Assembly (NCBI GenBank): GCA_905250125.1
Contig: CAJNOL010000730.1
Coordinates: 1 to 64,000 of the forward strand
DNA: 64,000 nucleotides
Direction of reading: 5' to 3'
DNA from: Rotaria sordida
Lineage: Eukaryota; Rotifera; Eurotatoria; Philodinida; Philodinidae
The notes beneath the pieces are model-generated. The model ran no database searches. It saw nothing but the letters and a program-made list of their open reading frames with translations, and was not told the origin of the DNA. Of this stretch, positions 35,838 through 48,239 are shown in pieces. Made by a program: the position numbers and the translations under genes. Each line of letters opens with the position of its first letter. The first letter of the stretch is position 1.

Positions 35838-38177
35838 GTTTTCTATTACAAATGAAAGAATTCTAATACAAGAATGATTCTTTTATTTTTATTTTTTGAG
35901 TAAGATTTATTATTATTGGCTAATGAAAATTAACCAAATTGCCACTATGATATAGATGTCACTCAATTTCAGATATTACAACAGTTAAGGATCTACCAAC
36001 ACGATAGTTCGACAATAACTGTCGCCTGATAAATAAAAGTAATAAAGAAATCTTTTAGATAGTCTCTCTGATAAATATGTGTACAAAAGAATTAAAATTT
36101 TTAACTCGAGTAAAGTCACCAAGAGATGTCAGCTTCGAGCGTTAAGTCATGATTTTAATGTTTAATAAAAAGATCTCTAATGAGTAACAGCTACTAATTG
36201 AAAAACAGTGTTTCTATTCATTGATGATTATTTCAAAAATAAATGAAACAATGTTCAAGCATTGACTTGAACAAGGACTATTTAAAGAGTTTGATCCGAA
36301 ATATTGAATATCTTCTGAGAATGATCTGGTCCTACTATAAAATATCGTTGGAACAACTCTGAACATATACTGATGAAATGTAATTTTTTTTATTTTTAAG
36401 ATTGCTCTTGTTGAATATTGATTCAGCTGTCTTTTTAGTCTAAAATATGTTTCTAGATAAGTAAATTTTTCAAAAAACAAGCAAATTCAAACGATAACAA
36501 CATTAGAATCAAAGACTTATTGGCATAGCAATGATGTTTATTTTTTAAGACTTAGATATAGAATTAATTCTATTATTGATGAGTTTTTTTAAAAATCGAA
36601 TCATCGTCTAGATTTTTAAGTTCACTGTTATGTTTTAATAAAAGGTATTTGTTTATAAAAAAAAATCAGTTTATCTTAGACGGTATCATTTAGAAACTAT
36701 TGTCGCTTTCCAAGAATTCAGGATCCATTACTCCATTACAAATTATCGCTAAACAACATTGATTTTCCTTGTTTTTGTTTTTCTTCTATTAAAGCTTCAC
36801 CTTTAATTATAATTTCTAGAAATCAAAGGACGTGTTTTATGTATGTTTTTCTTAGATGACCAAAAACATCACTGTAAATTTCTTTTAACATTTTCATATA
36901 ATCAACAATTTTTGTTCAATTTTTTTTTATTATTAATTCTTTTTAGTTCGATTCAATCGATAAATACCATTTCGAAATGTAGATTCACGTTTTAATTCTA
37001 TGGACAATTCGTTTTTTTTTGTGTGTGAAATATTTAATATATAAATAGTGGACAATTATACAAAAGAAAAAAAAAAGAGTTCTTTCACTAATTGATTATT
37101 GACGTGATTCTAAATATTGTATTATTTTACTAATAATCATTTGAGTAAAAGTTGATACTGTTACAACTACTAGGATATAAGTAGATTGTTCAAGTCAATC
37201 ATTTCACTCATGCTTCACTTGTATTAAAATGTTCATCGAAAGAAGTTTTATCGATAAAGCAATTCTAAATAAGAAAAAAGAAACATGAAGTCAATATTGC
37301 CAATAACTAACCTACTGATAATGAGACTTATGACAATTTTACCGTCAGTTTTTATTTCAACTAATACAGATCATTATTGAACTGAAAGTTGTCAAATTGG
37401 TTCGATAAAAACCTAGACAAAAATCAAAATTCTATTTAATTAAATTGGAGTAATAACTATGTACTTGGCTTCGAGCTAAACAATCAATACAGCGTGTTTT
37501 TTAAGGTAACAATTAAGCCAACAACTCAATATCTAAATAAGTGACACAGCAATGAATTTATTTTATTCTATAAAATCTTATCGAATTCATTTCTTCAGTT
37601 GATTGTAAAGCATCGGTAACTGCTGTATGAAGATTTTTGCATTGATTATCAATTTTTTTAAAAAACAAATATTATTTTTAAGATATTTTTCTTCACTATG
37701 AATTTAAATCAAAAACTAACTCGTCTCCGTCAGAGAAAGCATGAGCCAGAGAGAGCACTGGTGTCGGCACGGATTTCAGACTGACCGGTAGCGAATAAAC
37801 TAGTCTATTTTATTTACTTTCCTGCTCCTATTGTATAAGCTTACTCAAAATCTCTATTCATTTTCGTAGTACTTCATTGAGAAAGGTTTATGAAATATTA
37901 TTGAAACTTGATGACATCAACTAACACTATTCAGAAAAGGAATTAGTATTGACTAACATTTGCTTCAATGCCGATTTAGATATTAGATCGGTCTGACCTA
38001 TTCAATTTTTGACACGGACAATTTTTAAAGACATTTAATAAATGAAATTAGTATCAAACTCATCTGTTATTCCATTGAGATTGATAAAATAACATACTGT
38101 AGACATAATTTTGTTTATTTTTCTCGAAAATATTTGTCAAGACAGAGCAAAAAAAAGACAACGATACATGATTATAT

Positions 38178-38208
<31 letters not shown>

Positions 38209-38249
38209 GAAGAAATAAATAATCACAGGGTTAAAACAAAAATAACAAT
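35838..38249. other. Non-coding interval upstream of CTR9
   Basis: About 2.4 kb with no supported gene. It contains the CTR9 promoter at its left end, a patch of less AT-rich sequence near 37725-37800, and a (CA)n microsatellite at about 38182-38206. Nothing else stands out. Confidence 0.45.
38182..38206. repeat. (CA)n microsatellite
   Basis: Uninterrupted run of about twelve CA dinucleotides just downstream of the membrane-protein gene's stop codon. Confidence 0.9.
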
Positions 38250-39515
38250 TTAAATTGATATTTGATGATTTAAATCATCATTATTTGTTCTTAACATTGG
38301 TTGAAGTTCAAATAAATGATTATTATTTCGAAGATGGCATGTACATTGATGTTGATAATATGATTGAGTAAAGTTTGTTTGACGACATAATGATGATGAT
38401 GATGATGTTCGATGATAATTAGCACATTGACGACAATAAACAAGACAATAATAATGTGATGAATTATCATATGTAATTTGTTCATATTCATGATGAATAT
38501 CATTGGTTAGAAGTGGCTCAATAAAACCGCAAGGATATTCGTTTGGAGGTGTACTAAACGTTTGATCACTACTACAACTATCACTTAATAATGGAAGAAA
38601 TTTCTAGAATTCAAACAAAGGAAATTTTATCTTCTTTCTATTTAATCATTGATAATATTTGATTTAAAACTTCGTCAGCTGTTTAAATGTCTGTCTGTCT
38701 GTCTATCTGATTACTTTTAAATGATAAATTTACATTCTCCACATGCATTTAGTTTTGTCTATTCAATAACATGAGAAAAAAAAAACTGAAAAAACTTACT
38801 GTCCAATTTCGATCATGATTATCTCCATTGAATTTGACTGATGAAGAACTATTATCATATTTTCTTTGACGTCCTTGTCGTCGTTTGATCATTAGATTTC
38901 TAAAATGGCAAACAAAAAAAAAATCATATTTTCAAATGTTTAAACATATAAAGAACTTTATCATATGTGTAGATCTCTTATGTTTATTCAGCATGTATGC
39001 ATATCGAACAAATTAGATCAATATTTTTCTACAATCGATTCTCTTCGAATAAACAATATATACGTGCTGTGCTATGCAATTCCAAAAAGAAAAAAACCAT
39101 AACTTGGTATGTCCTGCTGTGAGAAATAAATGAACGCGTGTGTATAATATATGTGATTAGTTCTGAATAGAGATGAGTGTCATTTATTCATTATAGATAT
39201 TAAATCTTATATTTTGACACCTGAGAGACTTTAATGATCGAAATGAGAATAGAAAAGAATTGTTATTTACTTGATTAAAAGAATGGTACCAGTTGCGATA
39301 AGTAAAGCGATCACGAGTCCCAAAACCACAGATACAGACGATGATGATGATGATGATGATGAAGCGACTTTTTTGTGTTGTATGAATGATGATGATAAAA
39401 AACGAGATGAACAACGAATATCAATAGATAAAATATTTGGTGGTGGACCCATGGAAAATATTGGTGGAGGCGGAGGCAATTGAAGACAACGTTGACATAT
39501 ATAAGTCGTAGTCAT
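38250..39515 (-). CDS. Unrecognised single-pass membrane protein
   Basis: Three exons on the complement (about 39271-39515, 38800-38899, 38250-38603) join in phase to 232 residues. The N-terminal part has a CQRC pair and a proline run (LPPPPPIFSMGPPPN), then a nine-serine stretch, a membrane segment of about 20 residues (VSVVLGLVIALLIATGTILL, residues 62-81), a basic stop-transfer (KNLMIKRRQGRQRKY) and a polar tail with a Cys/His-rich patch (CLVYCRQCANYH, later QHQCTCHL). The composition suggests an extracellular N-terminus and a cytosolic C-terminus. There is no cleavable signal at this ATG, and the frame stays open for several codons upstream of it, so an earlier exon may supply one. The GAT repeat that codes the serine run is an unstable tract. 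No family recognised. Confidence 0.55.
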
Positions 39516-42500
39516 TGATATAAAATTACTTGCATCGATTTACTACAATATAGAAATAAGAAGACGTTAAAACGAACGATGATGAAGCAATAGGAATAGT
39601 GGTAGAAAATTGCTCATTCTCTTTTTCTCTTATTCGAACGTAACTGTTGGCTATTGAAAGTTCATTTTCTTGTTCTTTTTTTTTGTAAAGAACATACATA
39701 ACTCTCTCTTATAGTCTGCAATAACATAAACGAACAGATTATTTTTATTGAATTTAATTGCAGACTGGTATAAAACGAAGGTATAACATGATCATTGTAT
39801 GCTTATGTCATCTAATCTTTTAGAATAGTATGCAACTTATGTCATTATTAAATCAAATGAATAGAACTCACCATCATTCCAACTATTTGGAAATTTATAA
39901 GTGCATTTTCTTTTTTTGTGTCAATCGATTTAAAATGCAAGAAAAAGAAGAGGAAACAATATATTCAATCATTTCATGCCAGGGTCAATCAGACTAGATT
40001 GTATGGAGTGATCGAAGAGGAAGAGGAAAAGAAAAAGTGGACAATCACGAAATGTAAGAGAAGAGAAAAAAAAGAGCGAATGATTGATGCAGAATGTCGA
40101 GACATGGATAATTCCTGTCAGTACAACGAGAAAGATGACCTGTTTCATTGACTACTAGACCATTTAGTGTGAAGATTGACATGCCGTTTATGTTTTCTTG
40201 TGATCTTATAAATATTCAGAAAAAAAAAAAAAGATAAAATAATCGGATTAGTTATGATAAAAGCTAAAACGACAAAGTCAAGTTCATATAATCTTTTTTT
40301 TTTCGAGTCAGATTGTACATAGAATCAATCTATGCCGGAAACAGATTTTGACCTAAAAGTTGTTATATACAACCATTTTAAGCAGACGCAGACAATTCTA
40401 ATACTAATTGTCGCGTGTCCGGATATCTGTCTATGTTGTTCGTCTTGGTGAACTTTTCTTTTAATCTTTCTCTCTCTCTCCTCTTCTCGTTCTCGTCCTT
40501 CTTTTTAATGATGATAGTAATGTCGATGATTTCATTATAATGTATACTGACGAATACAATATGACTGGATATCATGTTCGGGTGTATAGTGAGGAAAACA
40601 AACAAATAGTAACATGCCTCGATCATCACACGTATTGATCATCAAGCAGACAAGAACGATTAAAACAGACAATCCTAATTGAACATCTATCATGATTAAC
40701 GAGCAATGTAAAAGAAGACGAAGCCATGAGAGGGAATAGATTGGGTAGGTAACGTCTTGAAAGAAATAATACTAGTGGCACACATGAGAATAAGAAGAGC
40801 AGACACAAGTGTTTACCCCCCGGCGAGTGGAATGAACAGAAAATGTGATTAAGTATTTTCATCATATGACAACAGTCGTTCTAATCAACGAGACGACTAA
40901 TTCAATCGAATGGGTGATCAGGCAATAGTGTCCATTTGGTAGCAGCAGGTGTCATTCACTCGAAAATTACGTCAAAGAAACTCACCAAATCATGAAATAT
41001 GTTATTTGCAGTTGAATGAACAAAGTTAAAAACAAGAATTAACTTTTTCTCTTAGCCAGCCTTTTGTATTCAGACATATGAAATGTTGTTGATTGAATGT
41101 TCACACCCTGGAAATATTTATTCGAATGATAAACGATGGTCGTTTGTTGTAAACGAACCAGAGAAAAAAAAGAAAAAAACAACGATAATAACAGATAGCA
41201 TCTCTTATCAGAAAATGAGAGAGAAAAAGAGTTTGAACTCTTCGATTCTTTTTTATTACTTGACATCCATCGATGATAGACGATATATGTGTAGTATGAA
41301 CTCCTTTATGACTATGGCTCATATATACATATTTGAGTACCTTTTGAACTTTTATATTTTAAAATGCATGTAATGATATGTATATACAGAAGTTGAGAAA
41401 ATGTCAACATGTTTTTATTCCTCGTTGAATTATAGATTGATATGTTAAATAAGACCCAAACAATATCGGACAATTTGTATAACTATGTTACTAATAGAAT
41501 ATTCAATCACAGCTGTTCAGAGGACACATACTTATACGAATAGTGATGCGTTCACTTCTCACTTATTGAACTCAACTTTGATGATGACTCGTATTTGTTG
41601 TCTATTGTTCATGTCTGATTTGAGTACCATCTTCAAGTGGAAGTATTGAAAGATGAATCCTTTCTTTTCATTTTTTTATCAATGACATGTGTGCAAATGC
41701 TTTATTTTTTTTTCGTTCTGCTTCTTTTTTCTTCATGTGAAGACGTGGCGGCGCAACGTTATATGATATGCCAGGTGTATGATTGAGTCATGCATGATAG
41801 ACTGATTATTTACATTGAATATCATTTGAAGTATATGAAATAAAGAAGTTACAATTGTAACTTCCGTAATTGAATCAAGCATGTGCAGATGAAATGGCTG
41901 ATCCAAAACTAATCATAATGTTAATGGTATTGAGAACTTACAAGATTTTTCACTTCGAGATATTCGTTTTAGATCTTATATCTTTAGGGTTTTTGACACA
42001 TATGTACTTCTTAAACTTTAACTGTCTAGTAAAACCTAAGAAATACAGCTATTATGATTTGATCTCGAATTCTAACTGAATATTGAATTGTTTATCTTTT
42101 GAAAAAAAAATACTCAACTTTTTTTCCATATTCGTTAGCAACGATACGTAGAAAACAAAATATACTACAAAACTTTTATCGGATAACGTATTTCACAGGA
42201 ATAATTTCTACCGTGTAAGATCAGACATGTTCCTCATGTATTGCTTACTCTTCAAAGTTGCATTTTATTAAACAACAGCTATTTATCATGGATATAGATT
42301 AAAAGCAATTGACTGATTTAGTTTTTGTGACCATCATTTTTTTTCTTTCACTGCCAATTTCGCCCTTTAAATATTAGTGTACAGAATTTTAAACGTTTTT
42401 CTTTCAAGCTTCCAAGTGTTTGAATAACTTGTGAACACAAAATGATATGGAAATCTATTTTTCGCTGTAATATAGAAGATATTTTAGCACATATATTCAT

Positions 42501-42700
42501 AGAAGAATCCTGATCTTACTGAAATGTTTCAGGTGATAAATTTGATTGTTTTATGCAACATCATCTCTATGCTGAAAATTTATGTATATCACTATACGGA
42601 AGGCAAAAATCTTGTAACTATTGAATACAGTTATGAATCTTATAAATGATTGATTCAATCTGAACCATATATAGTCTATGTTTGTAGCAGTAGAGATATT
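39516..42700. other. Long non-coding interval
   Basis: About 3.2 kb. Several frames of 60-100 codons occur on both strands (for example near 39918-40151 and 41083-41373), but they are low-complexity Lys/Glu/Ser stretches and overlap each other, so I do not call genes. A - strand segment at about 39862-39905 reads CTYKFPNSWNDG before a GTGAGT donor and could be a lone exon. CT-rich tract near 40470-40500. Confidence 0.4.
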
Positions 42701-42716
42701 GATAATAGTCTAACTA

Positions 42717-43420
42717 TATTGTGTTCATTCTTTATTTTTACTAACAACTGTTGCTATGTTGAGTTTTATCTCTTGTTCAATCATGCTTGATGTCATTTAT
42801 CAGGACATAAGCAAAGAAAAAAGAGTTCTGAATAAGTAGCTCAAGGAAATCCAATTCCAAGTTAAAGATTTTTCAAAGTTTTGTGATTTTAATGCTATCT
42901 CCGAAGAGAACATCCAACGATCTGATAATGGAAACAGATTCATATGACTTTGAATCTCTTTCACTTCTACGATTACTTGATTACCTGTTACACTTATCAA
43001 TTTTAGAATGCATACTGATTCTCATTTGATATTTCTAAAATTTTTTCCTCAACAACAACAAAATTGATCGATAGAAGAAAACGATCAACGTCTTCAATTG
43101 CAATTCACAGAAGGGCTCATATGGACGGTGTTGTGTATGAAAACAATGATAACACTAAATCTCAACTGTCAAAAATCCCAATGATGAAATCATTGGTAAG
43201 GGAGAATTCTAGCAATGGTTTAGAAAATGGTGCTTTCTAAGTCAGTGTTGTCCAACGATAAGCACTGGTGAGAAAATAGTCACGCTCACTATTTGATATG
43301 CTTACCTGATTTCTATATACTTGTTTTTTACCTATTTTTCAGCTTGAAAAAGTTGCCAATGATGATATGAAAAAAATTCAAGGACATTTATTAATAAGAA
43401 CCTTTTGTCATTGATATGTT
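42717..43420 (+). pseudogene. Possible decayed membrane-protein gene
   Basis: Open + strand segments with protein-like composition. The first, about 42717-42837, reads SLFLLTTVAMLSFISCSIML then DVIYQDISKEKRVLNK, a membrane segment followed by a charged stretch. It hits TAG and then continues in the same frame as LKEIQFQVKDFSKFCDFNAI to about 42945. Further on, a segment near 43060-43192 (RRKRSTSSIAIHRRAHMDGV) ends at a GTAAGG donor and can be followed after CAG near 43341 by LEKVANDDMKKIQGHLLI, ending TGA. Whether these belong to one gene is unclear; the in-frame TAG and missing start argue for decay. Confidence 0.25.
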
Positions 43421-44149
43421 TTCTCACCACCAGATCTCATTGACTGATAGACTAAAATTTATTCCATTATCGAATGTATCTTACGAGTCAAAACCGTGAA
43501 ATTGAACTGATAGAAAGCAACACACAGATACGTGCCAGTGAAGGTGTGCTTTTCATTGTTTCAACTAGAGAATTCTGTAGTATGTGTGTGTATTTCCTAC
43601 ATTAGAGAATTGACGAATGAGATTCATATTTTGAATTTAGTAGTATTGAGAAGCAGCTTCTTTTTTCATATATATAATGAAATCAATAATTTCCTTCGAT
43701 CGATTTTGTCGTAGAGTTATGAGAGCACTCACTTTAAAATGTCAAGGACAGTAGAAATTCATAAGACAATAAGATGTAGGAGACATTGTATTTTTATTTT
43801 TCATTCTAATATATAAAGAGAGAGAGACATATCTTTGGCTTCACTATCCGTTAATGACTGCAATAGCAACACAATCAATATGCAAATTTTTCTCTTTCTT
43901 ATTTTCAATAAATTATTGATTCATAAAACATCAATATATCAAGTGTTGTCTTATTGAAATTCTTACTTTGATTGTCAACACACAATACTATGATGGAAAG
44001 AAAAGCTGCACAGAAAAATGTCTTGTCTCATATCACTGTTGTACGACAACCACATTCCATGAATCAAAACAAAGTAATCATGCTGAATTTGTTTGCTGTA
44101 ATTGTGAAAGATTGTTGATGTAACATTAGGTAGTACCTGATGTCAATAG

Positions 44150-44835
44150 GCAACTCAATCAAAGTAGCTTGAGTGTACGAAAAGTTGAAATTTCATCGCC
44201 ATTTGTATCCCGAAAAGATCAGCCACATTCGGAAGTATCTAAACCTATGTGGACAACTGATACAGAAGAATCAACAAAAAGTCACAATGCAGCATCAACT
44301 CTCTCTGAGCTCTATTCTTCCGAACTCAAGTCAAACAATCTAATCCAAAGAAAAGAGTGGTTTGTTGGTCTTAAGCGATGGTATAGGTGAGAAAATCGAT
44401 GTTTGAAAACTCGAATGATGACTTGTTTGTTTAAGTGGTTTAACATCTAAACAACAGACGCTACTTCGAGTTGGCATTGTAACTGGTTTTGTTCTCATTT
44501 TTGCAACTGTAGCCATTCTGCCACCAGTTTTCTTACTGGTACTTCGTCAATCGAGTTCATCATGTGAGTAGTTAACTAATTGTATCTGAATTTGGGAAAC
44601 CGCATATGGGAGACGTTTTAGTTTGTAACGTTCGAAATCTAGCTATTTTACCTGTATTTAACTACAAAAACATAATTTAGACTAACTAGTAGTTTTTAAA
44701 TGTATGAAAAACAGTCTCAACGAAGTAGAATGCTCAAAAATCAGTCCCTTCTAGAAAAGTTTTATATGTGTTCATTCATTTTTCATTCCAGACAATACAT
44801 ATCATATAGATTCTAGTGAACTGGGCATCTTTTAA
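44150..44835 (+). CDS. Unrecognised single-pass membrane protein, 3' exons
   Basis: Three exons join in phase: 44150-44386, 44436-44563 (49-bp intron) and 44792-44835. The product has a polar N-terminal region (LSVRKVEISSPFVSRKDQPH, then TDTEESTKSHNAASTLSELY), a basic WFVGLKRWYSGLTSKQQ, a strong hydrophobic helix (VGIVTGFVLIFATVAILPPV, then FLLVL) and a short tail ending SSELGIF-stop. No ATG starts the first exon; its acceptor TCAATAG lies at 44149. Just upstream (about 43940-44122) a cysteine-rich open segment (KKSCTEKCLVSYHCC, later FVCCNCERLLM) could be an earlier exon, but the intervening gap of about 30 bp is too short for a normal intron. No family recognised. Confidence 0.4.
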
Positions 44836-45164
44836 AAAGAATTTGTATTCGTAGGGACATATCGAACGTTCAAGTTGACAGTAAAATAACGATTTCTCGG
44901 TCAAAAACGATTTGAAACGAGCTGAGATATCATTCGTATTCAATTATGTACACATATGACATGATGTCAAAGTTTGAGATAAAACAATCTTCAAGTGATG
45001 GAGCTGTTGATTTTCCAAAGCTTTGACAAAATTCTCAGTGTCACTGTCTACGCTAGTTCTTAGCGTTACAAGAAACAAAACTGAAACTTTGAAGGTAGTG
45101 AGAACTCATGCTATTCTAATTTCCTTCAATTGCAAGAAAGTTCTTACGTGACGTAGGATATCTT

Positions 45165-46795
45165 GGACCTGGATTCGAGTATTCCGCAACTGGATTCGCC
45201 TATGCGTTATACCAAACGGTCAAAAGGCTATACCAAGATAGATCTCGACGAGATCTATCGATTCCACTATTTACTTTTTTTCCAAGACCCCCTCTTCATG
45301 GAAAAAAACCCAAAATACTGACAAAAAATAAGCAAAAAAAAAAGCATTTTCAGTATAATGCAACTGGATTCGCCTATAGGTTATACCAAAACGAGACAAT
45401 GGTATACCAAGATAGAACTCGACGAGCTCTATCGAATGAACACCTTCCCCACTCGATTTGATGCTTGGATCCCCTCCAAAACCGCAAATCCCGGCCGAAA
45501 TCCGGATTTTCGCGGTATTTCGCAACTGGATTCGCCTATAGGTTATACCAAAACGAGAAAATGGTATACCAAGATAGAACTCGACGAGCTCTATCAAATG
45601 GACACCTTTTCGGCTCGATTCGATCCTTGGATCCCCTCCAAAACAGCAAATCCCGGTCGAAATCTGGTTTTCCTAGTATTTTGCGCCTGGATTCGTCTAG
45701 AGGTTATACCAAAATGAGAAAATGGTATACCAAGATAGAATTCAACGAGCGCTATCGAATGAACACTTTTTCGGCTCGATTTGATGCTTGGATCCCCTAC
45801 GAAAGGGCAAATCCTGACCAAAATCCGGATTTTTTGGGCGATATTTCGCAACTGGATTCGTCTATAGGTTATACCAAAACGAGACAATGGTATACCAAGA
45901 TAGAAATCGATGAGCTCTATCGAATGAACACCTTCCCGACCCGATTTGATGCTTGGATCCCCTCCGAAAGGGCAAATCCTGACCGAAATTCGGTTTTTGG
46001 GCGATATTTCGCAACTGGATTCGCTTATAGCTTATACCAAACCAAAAAAATGGTATACCAACATAGAACTCGACGAGCTCTATCGAATGGACACATTTCC
46101 CACCCCATTTGATACTTGGATCCCCTCTGAACCGGGAAATCCTGGTCTAAATCCGGGTTTTCCCTGTATTTCGCAACTGGATTCGCCTACAGGTTATACC
46201 AAAACGAGAAAATGGTATACCAAGATGGAACTCGACAAGTTCTATCGAATGGACACCTTTTCGGCTCGATCCGTTACTCTGATCGCCTCCAAAATGACAA
46301 ATCCTAGCTTGAATCCAGATTTTCGACGATATTTCGCAACTGGGTTCGCCTATAGGTTATACCAAAATGAGAAAATGGTATACCAAGATGAAACTCGACG
46401 AGCTCTATCGATTGGACACCTTTTCGGCTTCATTTGATGCTTGGATCCTCTCCAAAACGGCAAATCCTGGGCAGAATCCGGATTTTTAGGCGACATTTCG
46501 CAAATGGATTCGTCTACAGATTATACCAAAATGAGAAAATGGTATACTAAGATAGAACTCGACGAACTCTATCTTAGTATACCATTTTCTCGTATTGGTA
46601 TAACCTGTAGCCAAACCCAGGTGCAAAATACACGAAACACCTGGATTTCCGCCAGGATTCGCCCTTTCAGAGCGGATCCAAGCATCAAATGGAGCCAAAA
46701 CGGTGCCCATTCGATAGAGCTCGTCGAGTTCTATCTTGGTATACCGTTTTCTCGCTTTGGTATAACCTGTAGACGAATCCAGTCATATGATGTCT
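45165..46795. repeat. ~163-bp tandem satellite with terminal palindrome
   Basis: About eight head-to-tail units of 159-166 bp. The shared core includes GGTTATACCAAAACGAGAAA, ATGGTATACCAAGATAGAAC, TCGACGAGCTCTATCGAATG and TGCTTGGATCCCCTCC. Copies of the TTATACCAAA box lie near 45383, 45543, 45705, 45869, 46035, 46194, 46357 and 46523; a diverged half-copy is at 45165-45265. At about 46563 the orientation flips inside the CTCGACGAG box and a reverse-complement copy runs to 46795, making a near-perfect hairpin of about 80 bp. The less AT-rich units stay open in several frames, giving long false reading frames on both strands. No coding function is credible. Confidence 0.93.
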
Positions 46796-46825
46796 TCTAA
46801 GAATATCCCCGGAAACTCGATTATG

Positions 46826-46909
46826 TCCTAGGGTAAGAGGTATAGGAGGTATAGAGGTATAGGAGGTATAGAGGTATAGGAGGTATAGGAGATATAGGAG
46901 GTATAGGAG
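46826..46909 (+). repeat. GGTATAGGA minisatellite, left side of gap
   Basis: Tandem GGTATA-GGA / GGTATA-GA units run straight into the unknown bases. They are preceded by TATCCCCGGAAACTCGATTA, whose reverse complement follows the right-hand array near 47895-47915. Confidence 0.9.
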
Positions 46910-47698
46910 NNNNNNNNNNNNNNNNNNNNNNNNNNNNNNNNNNNNNNNNNNNNNNNNNNNNNNNNNNNNNNNNNNNNNNNNNNNNNNNNNNNNNNNNNNN
47001 NNNNNNNNNNNNNNNNNNNNNNNNNNNNNNNNNNNNNNNNNNNNNNNNNNNNNNNNNNNNNNNNNNNNNNNNNNNNNNNNNNNNNNNNNNNNNNNNNNNN
47101 NNNNNNNNNNNNNNNNNNNNNNNNNNNNNNNNNNNNNNNNNNNNNNNNNNNNNNNNNNNNNNNNNNNNNNNNNNNNNNNNNNNNNNNNNNNNNNNNNNNN
47201 NNNNNNNNNNNNNNNNNNNNNNNNNNNNNNNNNNNNNNNNNNNNNNNNNNNNNNNNNNNNNNNNNNNNNNNNNNNNNNNNNNNNNNNNNNNNNNNNNNNN
47301 NNNNNNNNNNNNNNNNNNNNNNNNNNNNNNNNNNNNNNNNNNNNNNNNNNNNNNNNNNNNNNNNNNNNNNNNNNNNNNNNNNNNNNNNNNNNNNNNNNNN
47401 NNNNNNNNNNNNNNNNNNNNNNNNNNNNNNNNNNNNNNNNNNNNNNNNNNNNNNNNNNNNNNNNNNNNNNNNNNNNNNNNNNNNNNNNNNNNNNNNNNNN
47501 NNNNNNNNNNNNNNNNNNNNNNNNNNNNNNNNNNNNNNNNNNNNNNNNNNNNNNNNNNNNNNNNNNNNNNNNNNNNNNNNNNNNNNNNNNNNNNNNNNNN
47601 NNNNNNNNNNNNNNNNNNNNNNNNNNNNNNNNNNNNNNNNNNNNNNNNNNNNNNNNNNNNNNNNNNNNNNNNNNNNNNNNNNNNNNNNNNNNNNNNNN
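46910..47698. other. Assembly gap (789 N)
   Basis: Run of undetermined bases flanked on both sides by the same minisatellite in opposite orientations, so the gap sits at the centre of a large inverted repeat. The true length is unknown. Confidence 0.99.
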
Positions 47699-47882
47699 TA
47701 CCTCCTATATCTCCTATACCTCCTATATCTCCTATACCTCCTATACCTCTATACCTCCTATATCTCCTATACCTCTATACCTCCTATACCTCCTATACCT
47801 CCTATATCTCCTATACCTCCTATATCGCCTATACCTCCTATACCTCTATACCTCCTATACCTATAAATCTATATACCTCTTA
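47699..47882 (-). repeat. Minisatellite, right side of gap, inverted
   Basis: TACCTCCTATA / TATCTCCTATA units, the reverse complement of the array left of the gap, ending in TATACCTCTTACCCTAGGAC then ATAATCGAGTTTCCGGGGAT, which mirrors 46799-46840. Confidence 0.9.
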
Positions 47883-48039
47883 CCCTAGGACATAATCGAG
47901 TTTCCGGGGATATTCTCCGAAGACATGTAATCCTTTTTGTCCCGTAGGACATAGCGAGGAGTTAGTTCCGGAGGCTTTATTTATTTGCATAAATGAAAAC
48001 TTGTTCTATCTGAACATTAACCTATCCCGGTTATTGGGA

Positions 48040-48225
48040 GAAGGAGGTGTACCTTTAGGTCCTCAAGTCCTATATCGTGGGGATACTCATAGGTCCTCAA
48101 AGCCTATCCTATGAGAGTACTCATTGCTCATCAAGTCCTATTACATAAGGGTACCGATAGGTCCTTAAGGACTATCCTATAGGTATCCCTATATAATAGG
48201 ACTTGAGGACCTATGGATACACCCA
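48040..48225. repeat. Short direct and inverted repeats (AGGTCCTCAAGTCCTAT)
   Basis: At least four related copies of an approximately 45-bp unit with core AGGTCCTCAAGTCCTAT and GGGGATACTCATAGG-type spacers, followed by an inverted copy (ATAGGACTTGAGGACCTAT at about 48197-48215). This likely forms the outer part of the repeat block around the gap. Confidence 0.7.
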
Positions 48226-48239
48226 TATGAAAATATCTA

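Noticed and set aside
39862..39905. - strand exon with CTYKFPNSWNDG and a good GTGAGT donor
   Set aside because: No exon on either side joins it in phase; it cannot be connected to the membrane-protein gene at 38.3-39.5 kb.
39918..41373. Several 70-96 codon frames on both strands
   Set aside because: Low-complexity Lys/Glu/Ser/Phe composition, mutual overlap and no splice-linked partners.
45271..46800. Long reading frames on both strands through the satellite
   Set aside because: They exist because the ~163-bp unit is open in several frames; the peptides are permutations of the same repeat and the frames overlap on opposite strands.
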